64,000 bases of DNA. Origin: Symmachiella macrocystis (GTDB lineage: Bacteria; Planctomycetota; Planctomycetia; Planctomycetales; Planctomycetaceae). The stretch's first letter is position 1. Every line of letters starts with the position of its first letter. Below, in pieces: positions 12,947-22,640 of this stretch. The DNA lies in assembly GCF_007860075.1 (NCBI RefSeq), contig NZ_SJPP01000001.1, forward strand, positions 4,615,078-4,679,077, given 5' to 3'. The translations under genes and the position numbers were made by a program. The notes under the pieces are model-generated. The model searched no databases. It was not told the origin of the DNA and saw only the letters and a list, made by a program, of their open reading frames with translations.

Positions 12947-14746
12947 TCATCTACTGGCGGACTTCTGTGCGACCGCCTCTGTGGTCGGCGCTGCAGCGGC
13001 CTCTTCTGCTTCTGCGCGCCAGTCGACTAAATGGAACTCGACATTTTCTTGGCCGCGAAAACGGTTGATGGTGGGTTTGAAGCAGATCGAAATTGGCCCG
13101 TTGACTTTGGCCATTTCATCGGCCCACTCTCCGTTGCCGAACGAGACCCCCCGCATAACGCGGCCATATTGTCGGACGCGCAGCGAGAGATGGCGATCTC
13201 CGCCTCCCATTTTTCGCGGCGGTTCGGTCAGTTCAACTTTGGTGCAGGCCAGCACGGGACGCGGATTGCCTTGTCCGAACGGGCCGAGCTTATCAAGTTC
13301 GGTCACCGCGCGGTGCGTGAGGTCTGCTAAACGGACTTCGGCGTCGATGTCGATTTCCAAATCCCGCTCGGTGACTTCGTGGTTCCCGGAAACGTAATTG
13401 CAAAAGGCAGCGCGGAAATCGTCGAGGTTATCGGCATGAATCCGTAATCCAGCGGCAGCCTGATGCCCTCCAAATTTGATCAGATGCTCCGATGCGGAAC
13501 TCAATCCTGCATGCAGATCGAATCCGGCAAACGTGCGGGCGGAGCCTTGGCCGGTTTGGTCCTGTTTGTTGATTGAAATCATAATTGCCGGCCGCGCAAA
13601 GTGGCTGGCAACCCGCCCGGCGACAATGCCAATTACACCCGCATGCCAATCGGGATCGGCCAGAACGAGTGCGGGGGCATTATCCCAGTCAGGATTTGCC
13701 GTGACCTGTTCCTTGGCCTGCTTGAGCATCCGCCGTTCGACGGTTTTTCGCATTTCGTTTTGTTGATTCAAGTAATCCGCCAAAGCGACCGCGCGATCTG
13801 TCTTATCAGTCGTGAGCAATTCGACCGCTAACCGCGCTTGCCCCAGCCTTCCAGCGGCATTGATACGGGGGGCGAGACCAAAGCCGATATCCTCGGCATC
13901 GAGCAGACGATTGTTATTCAGTTCGCTAATATGCATCAGCGCCTTGAGACCGATATTGGCGCGATCCAGTAGGCTGTTTAATCCATACCTTACGATCACA
14001 CGATTTTCGCCCACCAGTGGGACAACGTCGGCGATGGTCCCGATAGCGGTCAACCCCACGGCATCCAGCAGGAATTCCCGCATTCGCGGCGAAGCATTTT
14101 TGCCATCCCCCAGCCGTTTGCAAATCGCCCAAGCCAATTTGAACGCAACACCCGCGCCGCACAGATCACCAAACGGATAATCAGTTTCCGGCAGACGAGG
14201 ATGGACCAGGCAAGCGGCCTCGGGCAGTGAATTGGCGAATTGATGGTGGTCGGTGACGATCAATTCCAGTCCCAACTCACGGGCATAGGCCGCCTCTTCA
14301 ACGCTGGCAATGCCGCAATCGACCGTCACGACGAGCGAATGGGGTGCATCGTCATGAATCGATTTGAGCGCTTCGCAATTCAGGCCGTATCCCTCTTCCA
14401 GGCGATGCGGCACATAATAATGCACATCCGCGCCGGCCAGTTTTAGACAATGCCACAACAAGCTGGTCGCCGTCACGCCGTCGACGTCGTAATCACCGTA
14501 AATCGTGATGCGACGGTTCTCGCTGATGGCTTTGAGAATTCGATCAGTCGCTTCTGGAACACCCGGAAGCGCTTCGGGGGGATGCAGATCCGACAACTTC
14601 GCATCCAAGAAACCGCGGGCCGCTTCAGCGGTTTCGTAGCCGCGCCCGTATAGCACCTGAGCGGCCAACGGCGAAAGTTGTGTGGTGCCGCTCAATTGCC
14701 GCGCCGCTGCTTGATCATAGGGCGCAAAACGCCAAACCCGTCCCAT
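12947..14746 (-). CDS. recJ: Single-stranded-DNA-specific exonuclease RecJ
   Basis: The 599-residue protein contains the DHH-superfamily motifs in order: YGDYDVDGVTA (about residues 83-93), VTVDCGIAS (141-149), VTDHHQF (164-170) and DLCGAGVAFKL. The DHHA1 part has the GGH-type segment LIKFGGHQAAAGL, and the C-terminal OB-like part contains FGQGNPRPVL. RecJ degrades single-stranded DNA 5' to 3' in recombination, mismatch and base-excision repair. Its length agrees with E. coli RecJ (577). The ATG at 14746 gives MGRVWRFAPYDQ, normal for the family. A low-complexity Ala/Glu tail closes the protein. Confidence 0.96.
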   Translation of the reverse strand: MGRVWRFAPYDQAAARQLSGTTQLSPLAAQVLYGRGYETAEAARGFLDAKLSDLHPPEALPGVPEATDRILKAISENRRITIYGDYDVDGVTATSLLWHCLKLAGADVHYYVPHRLEEGYGLNCEALKSIHDDAPHSLVVTVDCGIASVEEAAYARELGLELIVTDHHQFANSLPEAACLVHPRLPETDYPFGDLCGAGVAFKLAWAICKRLGDGKNASPRMREFLLDAVGLTAIGTIADVVPLVGENRVIVRYGLNSLLDRANIGLKALMHISELNNNRLLDAEDIGFGLAPRINAAGRLGQARLAVELLTTDKTDRAVALADYLNQQNEMRKTVERRMLKQAKEQVTANPDWDNAPALVLADPDWHAGVIGIVAGRVASHFARPAIMISINKQDQTGQGSARTFAGFDLHAGLSSASEHLIKFGGHQAAAGLRIHADNLDDFRAAFCNYVSGNHEVTERDLEIDIDAEVRLADLTHRAVTELDKLGPFGQGNPRPVLACTKVELTEPPRKMGGGDRHLSLRVRQYGRVMRGVSFGNGEWADEMAKVNGPISICFKPTINRFRGQENVEFHLVDWRAEAEEAAAAPTTEAVAQKSASR

Positions 14747-15193
14747 CCCACGCCCTCATTTCATCCATGCGGCGGCACAGCCGCTTTGTGCGAGCTTCCG
14801 CTCGAGAACCCTCTGCCGCTCTCGTTGGTCGCTGTGCCTTCTCTTTGTTGTTGATTATGGGGTTATTACAACAAAGCGGGGGTTGAGAGTCAAAGGGGGG
14901 TGAAATTGATTCGCGGGGACCTCCGAGGCTCGCGGGAGAGAATCATACAATTTCTGAGACGTCTTAAGTGTCATGCAGGTAACAGCTTGTGGTTGTTTTA
15001 TGGAAAACGGAAGAAAACGTGCCCGGTTTTCTGGAGGAGTTGTGATCCTCCAGGTGAACGCAGTTTGGCCACATGCTCTCTCACGGTGGCTTTCTCAATC
15101 CCACGGTTCTCACGCGATACGCAAACGCTTGGCAATTGCCGGTGGTTTTCCGCAGTAGACGCTCCAACTATTCTTCCCACCAAAGGACGTTCT
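14747..15193. other. Divergent intergenic region between recJ and the RTX gene
   Basis: About 450 bases hold no credible gene. A hairpin is formed by CTTTGTTGT at 14843-14851 and ACAACAAAG at 14868-14876, and smaller hairpins occur near 14770-14810. Promoters for both flanking genes must lie here, but none is obvious. Confidence 0.5.
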
Positions 15194-16174
15194 ATGTCTC
15201 ACCGCACGCACCGTAACAACATACGTTCCATGAATTTTGAAAACTTGGAAGACCGCCGACTGATGGCGGGCAGTGTCGACATTCATCTCGACGGCGCGAA
15301 CCTGGAAGTCATCGGTACCGCGGACCGCGATAAATTGAGCGTGCACTACGACGACAGCGGGCAGACTATCCACGTCAGGGCCTATGAGTATGTCGGCGGC
15401 AATTGGGTTGAGTCGCAGCATCGGGAATTTGACGCAGATGATATCTCTTTCATCCGCATCCGCGGTGCCGGCAGTGACGATGTGATTTACAACAGCACGG
15501 AAAAACAATCGGAGATTTTTGGCGGTGCAGGCGATGATTGGATCTACGGCGGCGGCGGCAAAGACTCGATCTACGGTAAAGATGGCGACGACACGATCTA
15601 TGGCAACAGCGGTGACGACTATCTCCGCGGTGACGACGGCAATGACTACATCAAAGGTAACAAGGGTAACGATGTTGTTGATGCCGGTACGGGTAATGAC
15701 TATGTGGTCGGTGGCCGGGGTGACGACATTTTGATGGGTGCCGCCGGGAATGACACGATCAAAGGTCGCGACGGCAACGACGCACTGATCGGCCACGATG
15801 GGAACGACAAGCTCTACGGCGAAGCCGGTAACGACAGTCTGTTCGGTATGGGCGGCAACGACTGGTTGGCGGGCGACCACGGTGACGACCTTTTGAAAGG
15901 CGGCAACGGCAATGACACTTTGTTGGGGAACTCGGGCGACGACCGCTTGAAGGGCGAAGCAGGCACCGATTACCTCAAAGGTCAAGACGGCAATGACTAC
16001 CTAGACGGTGGTGCCGACGGCAAACGTGACTACCTGTGGGGTGGCACGGGAGCCGATACGTTCGAACAATACTGGCACTTTGGTTCCGCCAACAGCAACC
16101 GCCCGTTTGTGATCGGTTATTCGGAAGAGACGATCTACGACTTCAACGGCTTCGCCGGCGACCGGTACGCGTGA
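15194..16174 (+). CDS. RTX-like calcium-binding repeat protein with planctomycete export motif
   Basis: The 326-residue protein starts MSHRTHRNNIRSMNFEN and then has LEDRRLMAG at about residues 18-26. This N-terminal motif marks many planctomycete extracellular proteins (PF07595-type). From about residue 110 to 285 it is built of RTX nonapeptides such as GGAGDDWIY, GKDGDDTIY, GNSGDDYLR and GEAGNDSLF, which in known proteins fold into a calcium-filled beta-roll outside the cell. The ATG at 15194 follows AAAGGACG. A frame extending 294 bases further upstream lacks this logic and would bury the motif. No peptidase or adhesion domain follows, so the function is unknown. It is the intact member of a tandem pair. 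Confidence 0.85.
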   Translation: MSHRTHRNNIRSMNFENLEDRRLMAGSVDIHLDGANLEVIGTADRDKLSVHYDDSGQTIHVRAYEYVGGNWVESQHREFDADDISFIRIRGAGSDDVIYNSTEKQSEIFGGAGDDWIYGGGGKDSIYGKDGDDTIYGNSGDDYLRGDDGNDYIKGNKGNDVVDAGTGNDYVVGGRGDDILMGAAGNDTIKGRDGNDALIGHDGNDKLYGEAGNDSLFGMGGNDWLAGDHGDDLLKGGNGNDTLLGNSGDDRLKGEAGTDYLKGQDGNDYLDGGADGKRDYLWGGTGADTFEQYWHFGSANSNRPFVIGYSEETIYDFNGFAGDRYA

Positions 16175-16213
16175 GATTTTTTCAATCTGCATACTTGAAT
16201 TCAATCAATAACA

Positions 16214-17197
16214 ATGGAACGATATGAGCAATTTTCGTCGAATCTACCGTTGGCGACAAAGTGGCAACTGCGGACATTGTCACTGGAGCAGGTCGAAGAA
16301 CGCAGGCTGATGGCGGGTAGTGTCGACATTTATCAGGACGGTTCCAATTTGGAGGTCATCGGCTCTGCCGATCGCGACAAGCTGAGTGTTTATTATGACG
16401 ACAGCAGGTAGACAATCCACGTCAAGGCGTATGAATTCGTCGAAGGGACCGGCTGGGTCGAGTCGCGGCATGTGAGGTTCAATTCTGATGATATCCACTT
16501 CATCCGTATTCGCGGTGCCGGCAGCGACGAAGTGATTTACAACAGTACCGAAAAGATCTCCGAAATCTTCGGCGGCGACGGCAACGACAGTATCTTCGGC
16601 AAGGATGGCGACGACACGATCTACGGTAATCGCGGCGACGACTATCGCGTCGGCGACGCGGGCAATGACTCGATCCGCGGCAATCGTGGCGCAGACCTTG
16701 TGAAAGGGGGGACGGGTGACGATCGCATTTATGGCGGCTAAGACGACGATTATTTCTTTGGCGGTGCCGGCATCGATCGAATTTGGGGCCGCGCCGGCAA
16801 CGATGCGATTTCCGGCCAAGAGGGCAATGACAAGTTGTTTGGGGAAAACGGTGACGACCTCATCATAGGCTTGGAGGGTAACGATTGGTTGGCGGGTGGC
16901 CAAGGCAACGACCTCTTGAAGGGTGGATATGGCAACGACACCTTACTGGGCAACTTGGGTGTCGATCACCTATACGGCGAACAGGGCACGGACTACATCA
17001 AGGGGCAAGACGGCAATGATTACCTCAACGGTGGTGCCGACGGCTCCCGCGACCATATGTGGGGCGGCACCGGAGCTGACACGTTTAAGCAGTATTGGCA
17101 CTTCGGCGCCTCCTACGGCTATCGCCCGTTCATGATCGGCTACCAAGAAGAAACGATCTACGACTTCAACGGTCTCGCCGGTGACCGTTATACGTAA
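16214..17197 (+). pseudogene. Tandem paralogue of the RTX gene with two in-frame stops
   Basis: Forty bases after the intact RTX gene, the same layout repeats. The start is MERYEQFSSNLP, followed by VEERRLMAG, the DGSNLEVIG and DRDKLSVYY segments, nonapeptide repeats and an end (EETIYDFNGLAGDRY) like its neighbour's. One reading frame runs through the whole unit but is broken by TAG at 16409-16411 and TAA at 16739-16741. At the first stop the intact copy has CAG (GQTIHV versus R-stop-TIHV). There is no frameshift. It may be a young pseudogene, three short proteins, or a gene read through by suppression; decay is the simplest reading. Confidence 0.8.
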
Positions 17198-17370
17198 ACA
17201 ATGTCGATCAGCGTCCCGCCGGTCGCATTTGCTGATCCAGGGCCAAAATTGCCAACGCGAAACGGGGCCTGCGCAGCTTGCTCGCTCACTGGTTGAATCA
17301 AAGAGCCCGATTGTCCACGCAACCTTCTTCGAGTCCTTGAGACGAAAGCACTTGTGGTCGATCGCAGCCA

Positions 17371-19338
17371 CTATTCCTCGGTCGTTTCGGCGCTGATGAG
17401 CAGACGACGGATGACGCTGGATAGGTTCGGGTGTTCCTTCGAGTAGCTCTGGGCGTTCATGCGGATGCGCACGTAGAATTCGCGCACGCCTTGGAACTCG
17501 GGATCACCGCTGGCATCGATCGTCAGGTGTTCCTTGACCCAGCCGTTCACGTCGCCCGGTTTTCCGGTCGTATTCACTTCGTGGCTCCAATGCTCGCCAT
17601 CGGTCGATATATCGACGTAGTGATTCGTCCCCAGGTGAATCGGATTGGCGTGCCCCTCGACTTGCACTCTAATATTCCGCAACGGATCGGCGTTAGTGAC
17701 TTTCCAGACCAGTATCCCTGCTGATCCGCCCGGACGCATGCGGACGCCGATTTGTCCATTCGACCATTCGATGTGCGATTCGTTGGTCAAGTTGGCGAGC
17801 CAGCGGTATTTTTGTGAGAGAAACTGTTCGTCATATTCCAGGTGGCTGCCGGCGTTGTCGGTGGGCTTTAGGCGAACCAGCTTTTCCTCCGGTGCAGTCA
17901 AGCCCGCTTCGATTCGTAAATTATCGATCCGCACCGAGGGCGATTCATCGGGCGACGACTTTCCCGTGATGCGGACCCGCACGCGAAAATCGCGGAGGTG
18001 TGCGAATTCACTCTCTGCGGAGGATGCCAGCTTGAGTTGTTGCACCCCATCCTTGAATTCGGAAGTGGCGGTTATCCAATTGTTCCCATCCGCGGATAAT
18101 GCCAGTTCGACTTTCCCATTCAATTCAGGCTTGGCAATCACGTCGAGACTTACTGTGGGTTGCTGCGCCAGGAGATCGCCTTGGAAACGGTACTCCAGCG
18201 TACTGTTGATATCGCGGCCGCGGAATCCGCGAACGGCCAATGTCTCCCCATCCATGACGAAGTTTCGAAATCCGGTCATCGACGCGGTATCAATGCACTT
18301 CTCGTTGGCAAACCCATCACCAAACACCAGTCGATCTCCTACCGTCGGTCCGATCTCCAGCAGATCACCTGTTCCCAAATCGGCCGAGTCGAATCCCATG
18401 AAATCGTACGGCAGTTTGTGGACGCGCTCAATGTGATCCCACACCCAGTGGTTAATCCGATCCATCTCCGTTTGCGGTTCTCCGCGATTGCCGCCGAAAT
18501 TGGCGCTCGTGCCATATATCCAGAAAAACGCCACCGGCAAATTGAACTCCACCGCCGTGTCCAACTGCGCCGTATTGACGGCCCACTCGCCTTCGGTCAT
18601 TTCCTTGTTGAGGTCCATTTGCGCAGCCCAGGGCATGACGACCAAGGGGACGCCGGCGATCAGGTACTTGCGTACCATCCGGCGAAACGTGGGTTGCGAC
18701 AGGAAATAGAGATCGATGACCCATCCATCGGCTGGAATCCAGCCGCCCGACGAAGGAACTGAGCTCATGGGCGACCACCATTGCCAAACGGCGACGTCGT
18801 ATTTCTCTTTGACGCGTCGATACAATTCTCTGAGGACCTCCGGGCGTCCCGCGTAGTGAATGTTCTCCTCCGCCAGCACGATCCCCGCAAAGTCCTGCAA
18901 ATTCATGGCGGCCAGAAACGTGTCCAACCGCTTCCAATACACCTCGATATCTCGTAGCGGACCCTTGAAGCGGTCGGTCCCGTCCCAAAAATAGATGCGG
19001 GGCAGGAATGCTTTGTCTTGTTCCCTCGCCCAACGCGCACGCGTCGCCCACGAGCTGAGAAAGGCGTCCGACATATCATCGGTGAGGTTCACTGAGGAAA
19101 CGCCGAGATTGAGATCGCGCACACGATCCTCGCGCGATCCCGGCGCGATCGGCGCTCCCGGTTCTGACCAGGGGACAGCCGCATATTCCCCGACGTGCCG
19201 CGCGCTTAAGCGAATGGGCGGCATTTTGTGTGATGAGTTACGCGGCTCGTCCGCTAGAATGGCGGACCCAATCATGCCTACGCAAAACACGGACAACGGC
19301 CAACTGAGGAGAGTGAAGCGAATTGTTTCGAGCGTCAT
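17371..19338 (-). CDS. Secreted protein, glycosidase-like N-terminal region with beta-rich C-terminal half
   Basis: The 655-residue product starts MTLETIRFTLLSWPLSVFCV and has a clear signal peptide ending near AILADEP. Residues of about 70-330 read like a (beta/alpha)8 barrel, with AGIVLAEENIHYAGR, WQWWSPMSSVPSSGGW and PVAFFWIYGTS. Acidic pairs such as the EE in LAEEN could be catalytic, but I cannot place it in a named glycoside hydrolase family. The second half is beta-sandwich-like, with repeated phrases on jelly-roll strands (RVRVRITGKS, FYVRIRMNAQS). A longer frame begins 60 bases upstream; the chosen ATG has AGGAC nearby and opens directly into the signal peptide. Confidence 0.75.
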   Translation of the reverse strand: MTLETIRFTLLSWPLSVFCVGMIGSAILADEPRNSSHKMPPIRLSARHVGEYAAVPWSEPGAPIAPGSREDRVRDLNLGVSSVNLTDDMSDAFLSSWATRARWAREQDKAFLPRIYFWDGTDRFKGPLRDIEVYWKRLDTFLAAMNLQDFAGIVLAEENIHYAGRPEVLRELYRRVKEKYDVAVWQWWSPMSSVPSSGGWIPADGWVIDLYFLSQPTFRRMVRKYLIAGVPLVVMPWAAQMDLNKEMTEGEWAVNTAQLDTAVEFNLPVAFFWIYGTSANFGGNRGEPQTEMDRINHWVWDHIERVHKLPYDFMGFDSADLGTGDLLEIGPTVGDRLVFGDGFANEKCIDTASMTGFRNFVMDGETLAVRGFRGRDINSTLEYRFQGDLLAQQPTVSLDVIAKPELNGKVELALSADGNNWITATSEFKDGVQQLKLASSAESEFAHLRDFRVRVRITGKSSPDESPSVRIDNLRIEAGLTAPEEKLVRLKPTDNAGSHLEYDEQFLSQKYRWLANLTNESHIEWSNGQIGVRMRPGGSAGILVWKVTNADPLRNIRVQVEGHANPIHLGTNHYVDISTDGEHWSHEVNTTGKPGDVNGWVKEHLTIDASGDPEFQGVREFYVRIRMNAQSYSKEHPNLSSVIRRLLISAETTEE

Positions 19339-19446
19339 TGCGAGTGTCCTGGATTGTTTACTAACGGAGGACAGGCAAGCCCCTGTAGCAATTGCCAAAC
19401 TAAGTTCGACATTACCATTGGCGGGCTGGAATTTGAACCGCTCGCT

Positions 19447-19932
19447 TTAATTGATCAGGCACAAGTCGATTTTTCGAATGGCAGGAAAGCCAATGTGATC
19501 CTCCAGGTAGTCCAGCGTACCGCCAGAAAACGGCACAGGGTGTAACCTGTCTCCCTTGAAGTCTAAGTTCATTTTGCTTTCCACCGTTTCAAGTTTCTTC
19601 TGAAACTCATTGAATAGACCCTCAACGGCTTTGCGGACGTCATCTCTTTGCGATCTCGTCTGATCTGCGACCTCTAGTATGTCACACGGTCCAACGTCAC
19701 ACAGGCAGATCCAAACTTCAGGTTTGCCCGACTCATTCGGGATACTCACCAGCGAATACGGCCTCTGGCCAATCGCCGCTTTGATTTCGCTCAACGTGCG
19801 AGGTCCTCCTGCGCGTCGAATTCGGGCGTCCGTTTGCTTTTGGATCCACACAGAATAGACATAAATCGCCAAGGGGAGGATTACGATGATTGCAGGTAGG
19901 GCAATCATTATCGTCACAACGACGCTCTTCAT
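19447..19932 (-). CDS. Small single-span membrane protein, unknown function
   Basis: The 161-residue protein begins MKSVVVTIMIALPAIIVIL, an N-terminal membrane anchor of about 25 residues. A soluble, charged domain follows, with CLCDVGPCDILEVADQT, where three cysteines cluster, and a predicted helix rich in Lys and Glu. GGAGG precedes the ATG by 5 bases, which decides this start over one 21 bases upstream. I recognise no family. It lies 108 bases upstream of the secreted 655-residue protein on the same strand. Confidence 0.7.
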   Translation of the reverse strand: MKSVVVTIMIALPAIIVILPLAIYVYSVWIQKQTDARIRRAGGPRTLSEIKAAIGQRPYSLVSIPNESGKPEVWICLCDVGPCDILEVADQTRSQRDDVRKAVEGLFNEFQKKLETVESKMNLDFKGDRLHPVPFSGGTLDYLEDHIGFPAIRKIDLCLIN

Positions 19933-19980
19933 GGGTGCCTCCAATATGTCCACAGCAGACTGGCAGTCGTTATGAACGAT

Positions 19981-20847
19981 TCACTTAGCCAACACCCGCA
20001 ACCACGCCGCTGGCAAATACCGCGGTAAATCCGAAGCAATTAACCCCGGCTCACTCAACTCAGCGGCAGCCAAATCACCCGCCAGTCCATGCAGATGCGC
20101 GGCGAGTTGTGCCGCTTCAAAGACCGGCAGGCCTTGCGCTAACAACGCCGCGATCAGGCCGGTCAAAACGTCTCCCGAACCGCCGGTGGCCATGCCGCTG
20201 TTGCCTGTGCTGTTCACGGCAACGCGGTGGCCATCGGTGATGATCGTTCCGGCTCCTTTTAATAGCACCACACAGCCATGCGCTGCTGCGAATTCGGTCG
20301 CCATTTCTTCCCGCGCCTGTTGCACGGTTTTGATGTCCGTTCTTGTCAGCCTGGCGAATTCCCCAGGGTGCGGCGTCAAGATTCGTGGCCCTGCAGCGGG
20401 CGGCAAGGTATCCAGCGTCGATAGGGCATTTAACCCGTCGGCGTCAACGACCAGCGGTTTGTCGATGTCGCGATACAGCCACGTCACAATATCAGTGACT
20501 GCCTGGGACTGACCGCAGCCAGGGCCGATAGCGATCACATCCGGTTTGGTCACTTCGTCCTGAAGTGTTTCGGTCGCGGATGCATGCAAACGCCCCGCTT
20601 CATCTTCGGGAAGCGGGATGTTCAAATACGACGGTTCCCTGCCGGCCACAATCGACACAATCCCGCTGGGGACTGCCACAAACACCAGCCCCGCGCCGCC
20701 GCGCAGCGCACCCATTCCACTCAAACACGCCGCTCCACTCATCCCCCGACTGCCGGCGATCAACAACACGCGGCCGAAGGACCCTTTGTGTGAGTCGGTC
20801 TTGCGTGCAGGAAGTTCCGGTAATTCAGTTACACGCTCAAGAGCCAT
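19981..20847 (-). CDS. nnrD: ADP/ATP-dependent NAD(P)H-hydrate dehydratase
   Basis: The 288-residue protein has the carbohydrate-kinase-like (YjeF C-terminal) motifs. They are SFGRVLLIAGSRGMSGA, AIGPGCGQS, VVDADGLNAL, LTPHPGEFARL, VLLKGAGT and the C-terminal TGNSGMATGGSGDVLTG, with its catalytic Asp. The enzyme dehydrates damaged NAD(P)H hydrate back to NAD(P)H. There is no epimerase (NnrE) domain fused, unlike E. coli Nnr, and no nnrE gene was seen in the window. The start at MALERVTELPEL is chosen because the longer frame upstream simply translates an inverted repeat element. Confidence 0.94.
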   Translation of the reverse strand: MALERVTELPELPARKTDSHKGSFGRVLLIAGSRGMSGAACLSGMGALRGGAGLVFVAVPSGIVSIVAGREPSYLNIPLPEDEAGRLHASATETLQDEVTKPDVIAIGPGCGQSQAVTDIVTWLYRDIDKPLVVDADGLNALSTLDTLPPAAGPRILTPHPGEFARLTRTDIKTVQQAREEMATEFAAAHGCVVLLKGAGTIITDGHRVAVNSTGNSGMATGGSGDVLTGLIAALLAQGLPVFEAAQLAAHLHGLAGDLAAAELSEPGLIASDLPRYLPAAWLRVLAK

Positions 20848-20882
20848 CGGTCTGTCCCGGTTGGATGGTGTTCTGTCAATTG

Positions 20883-20958
20883 GTAGGGCAGGCTCCCGCC
20901 TGCCGTTTTTGGAGAGGTACGCACCGCTTGAATCCTGGCAGGCGGGAGCCTGCCCTAC
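20883..20958. repeat. Inverted pair of 22-base palindromes
   Basis: GTAGGGCAGGCTCCCGCCTG and its reverse complement form perfect 22-base arms at 20883-20904 and 20937-20958, separated by 32 bases. Each arm is itself palindromic (GGCAGGC-TCCC-GCCTGCC). The element lies just upstream of nnrD. Related copies are at 8714 and 32217. Confidence 0.85.
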
Positions 20959-21098
20959 GGCTTTGGTGTTCATCCTAACATGCGCACTGGAATTGTGGAA
21001 AGCGGCGAACGTGCGGTCGCGTTGACAACCGGCCAAAGGGGCCTGACAATCGATTGGCCGTTGCTGTTGATTCACCTGGATTCCACTGGAGTGCCGTC

Positions 21099-22619
21099 GT
21101 GCCGATTCGCCCGCTGTTGTTCGCTGCCGTTTTGCTCAATACTCTCGCTGCGCCGGCACTTGTAGCCCGCGCAGCTGACTCGCCGTTTGACGTTGGAAAT
21201 CGCGCACAATTGTTCGTGGATCAAGTCCTGGTCCGCGATGCGAAAAACGTGGCGTTCACGCTGCATCCTGGGGAGAAACATTCCCAGAATCCTCTGATTC
21301 GCGCCGATCAGCCTTGGGAAGGATGGCGGATTGAGATCTATGGAAACGTATTATTCGACAACGAGGAACAGCTCTTCAAGATGTGGTATCTGGGGATGCC
21401 GACGGAAAGTTATGACCATTACGTGACTTGCTACGCGACCAGCAAAGATGGCATCACCTGGGAAAAACCGCTGGTCGGCACGCTCCCCGCCAAGGATGGC
21501 CGCAAGACCAACGTCGTCTCCAACGCCCTGTTGGCCAGCGTGATGAAGGACAACAACGATCCCGATCCCGCGCGACGCTACAAAATGGTCTGTTGGATCA
21601 ACGAACCCAAACCGGCCGGCGGCCCGCACACCTACACTTCGCCCGACGGCTTGAACTGGACCCGCCAGAGCCAAGAGCCGATTTGTCGGTCGAGCGACGT
21701 GCTGACCGCTTATTACGATCATGTCCGCAAAAAATATGTCGCCCTTCCCAAACATAGCACCAAGGTCGGCACGCAGGTCCGCCGCTGTTTTGCCCTGAGT
21801 ACCAGCGACGATTTTTTGAAATGGACCGTGCCGTATTACATATTGAAACCCGATCTGCGCGACGACGCGGGATCATTAGCTCGGATTGAAGAAGTGCGTC
21901 CCATCTTGGACCAGCCAGACGATCCTGAATTGATGCGGACGGAATTCTACGGTGTCGGCGTGTATCAAGCGGAGAGTTGCACGCTCGGTTTTCCGTGGGT
22001 CTTCACCGTGAACAACAATGCGCGTTATGGCAATCACGAAGGACCGGGCGAGTTACAACTGGCGGTCACGCGGGACTTGGTGAATTGGGAACGCCCCTTT
22101 CGCACCCCATGCGTTCCACGGGGCAGGGTGGGGGAGTGGGACAGCGGATTCTTCACCACGCCATCCGAAGCGATACGTGTTGGCGACGAAATCCGACTGT
22201 ATTATGGCGGCGCGAACTATACGCACGGGACGCCCTGTTTGTATCGTGCGGAGGGGACCGGGAGGATGAGTGAGTTCACCGGCAGTATCGGACTGGCCAC
22301 CTGGAAGCTGGACCGCTTTGTCTCGGCCGATGGTCCCGCTGCTGGTGGGGTGCTGACGACGGTGCCGATCCAATTCACCGGATCGAAATTAGAGATCAAC
22401 GCCCGCACACGCGGCAAAGGGATGGTGATCGTCGAGTTGTGCGACGTGCACGGCCGCCCGCTGTCGGACTATTCCCGCCCCAAACCATTTCAAGGAGATG
22501 AACTGCGAGCCGACGTCGGTTTTTCCAAAGAAACGCTCGCCTCACTGACGGGAGAACCGATTTGCCTACGATTTCATTTGCGGGACGCGGAGTTGTTTAG
22601 CTTCGCATTTCGGGAGTAG
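21099..22619 (+). CDS. Secreted five-bladed-propeller glycosidase-like protein
   Basis: The product (506 residues from GTG 21099) begins MPIRPLLFAAVLLNTLAAPA, a signal peptide ending at ARA. Repeated phrases such as FKMWYLGMPTESYDHYVTC, ATSKDGITWEKPLVG, YTSPDGLNWTRQ and LAVTRDLVNWERPF are typical of beta-propeller glycosidases and sialidase-like proteins of the GH32/43 type. A C-terminal beta-sandwich begins near LTTVPIQFTGSKLEI. An export role in polysaccharide use is likely, but the exact family and substrate are not determinable by eye. The GTG has GGAG 7 bases upstream; a TTG 45 bases earlier is less convincing. No transporter or regulator adjoins it. Confidence 0.78.
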   Translation: MPIRPLLFAAVLLNTLAAPALVARAADSPFDVGNRAQLFVDQVLVRDAKNVAFTLHPGEKHSQNPLIRADQPWEGWRIEIYGNVLFDNEEQLFKMWYLGMPTESYDHYVTCYATSKDGITWEKPLVGTLPAKDGRKTNVVSNALLASVMKDNNDPDPARRYKMVCWINEPKPAGGPHTYTSPDGLNWTRQSQEPICRSSDVLTAYYDHVRKKYVALPKHSTKVGTQVRRCFALSTSDDFLKWTVPYYILKPDLRDDAGSLARIEEVRPILDQPDDPELMRTEFYGVGVYQAESCTLGFPWVFTVNNNARYGNHEGPGELQLAVTRDLVNWERPFRTPCVPRGRVGEWDSGFFTTPSEAIRVGDEIRLYYGGANYTHGTPCLYRAEGTGRMSEFTGSIGLATWKLDRFVSADGPAAGGVLTTVPIQFTGSKLEINARTRGKGMVIVELCDVHGRPLSDYSRPKPFQGDELRADVGFSKETLASLTGEPICLRFHLRDAELFSFAFRE

Positions 22620-22640
22620 TGGGGCGACTCGCAAAAGAAA

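Noticed and set aside
15110..15985. Minus-strand frame of 291 codons, rich in Val and Ala
   Set aside because: It is the antisense image of the RTX repeats, which creates an artificial periodic protein.
15500..17100. Possible CRISPR array because of regular repeats
   Set aside because: The periodic units are 27-base codon sets for RTX nonapeptides, diverged and in frame, without constant repeats and unique spacers.
19400..19450. Possible tRNA 3' end because of a GGAATTTGAACC word
   Set aside because: No cloverleaf with acceptor and anticodon arms can be drawn around it.
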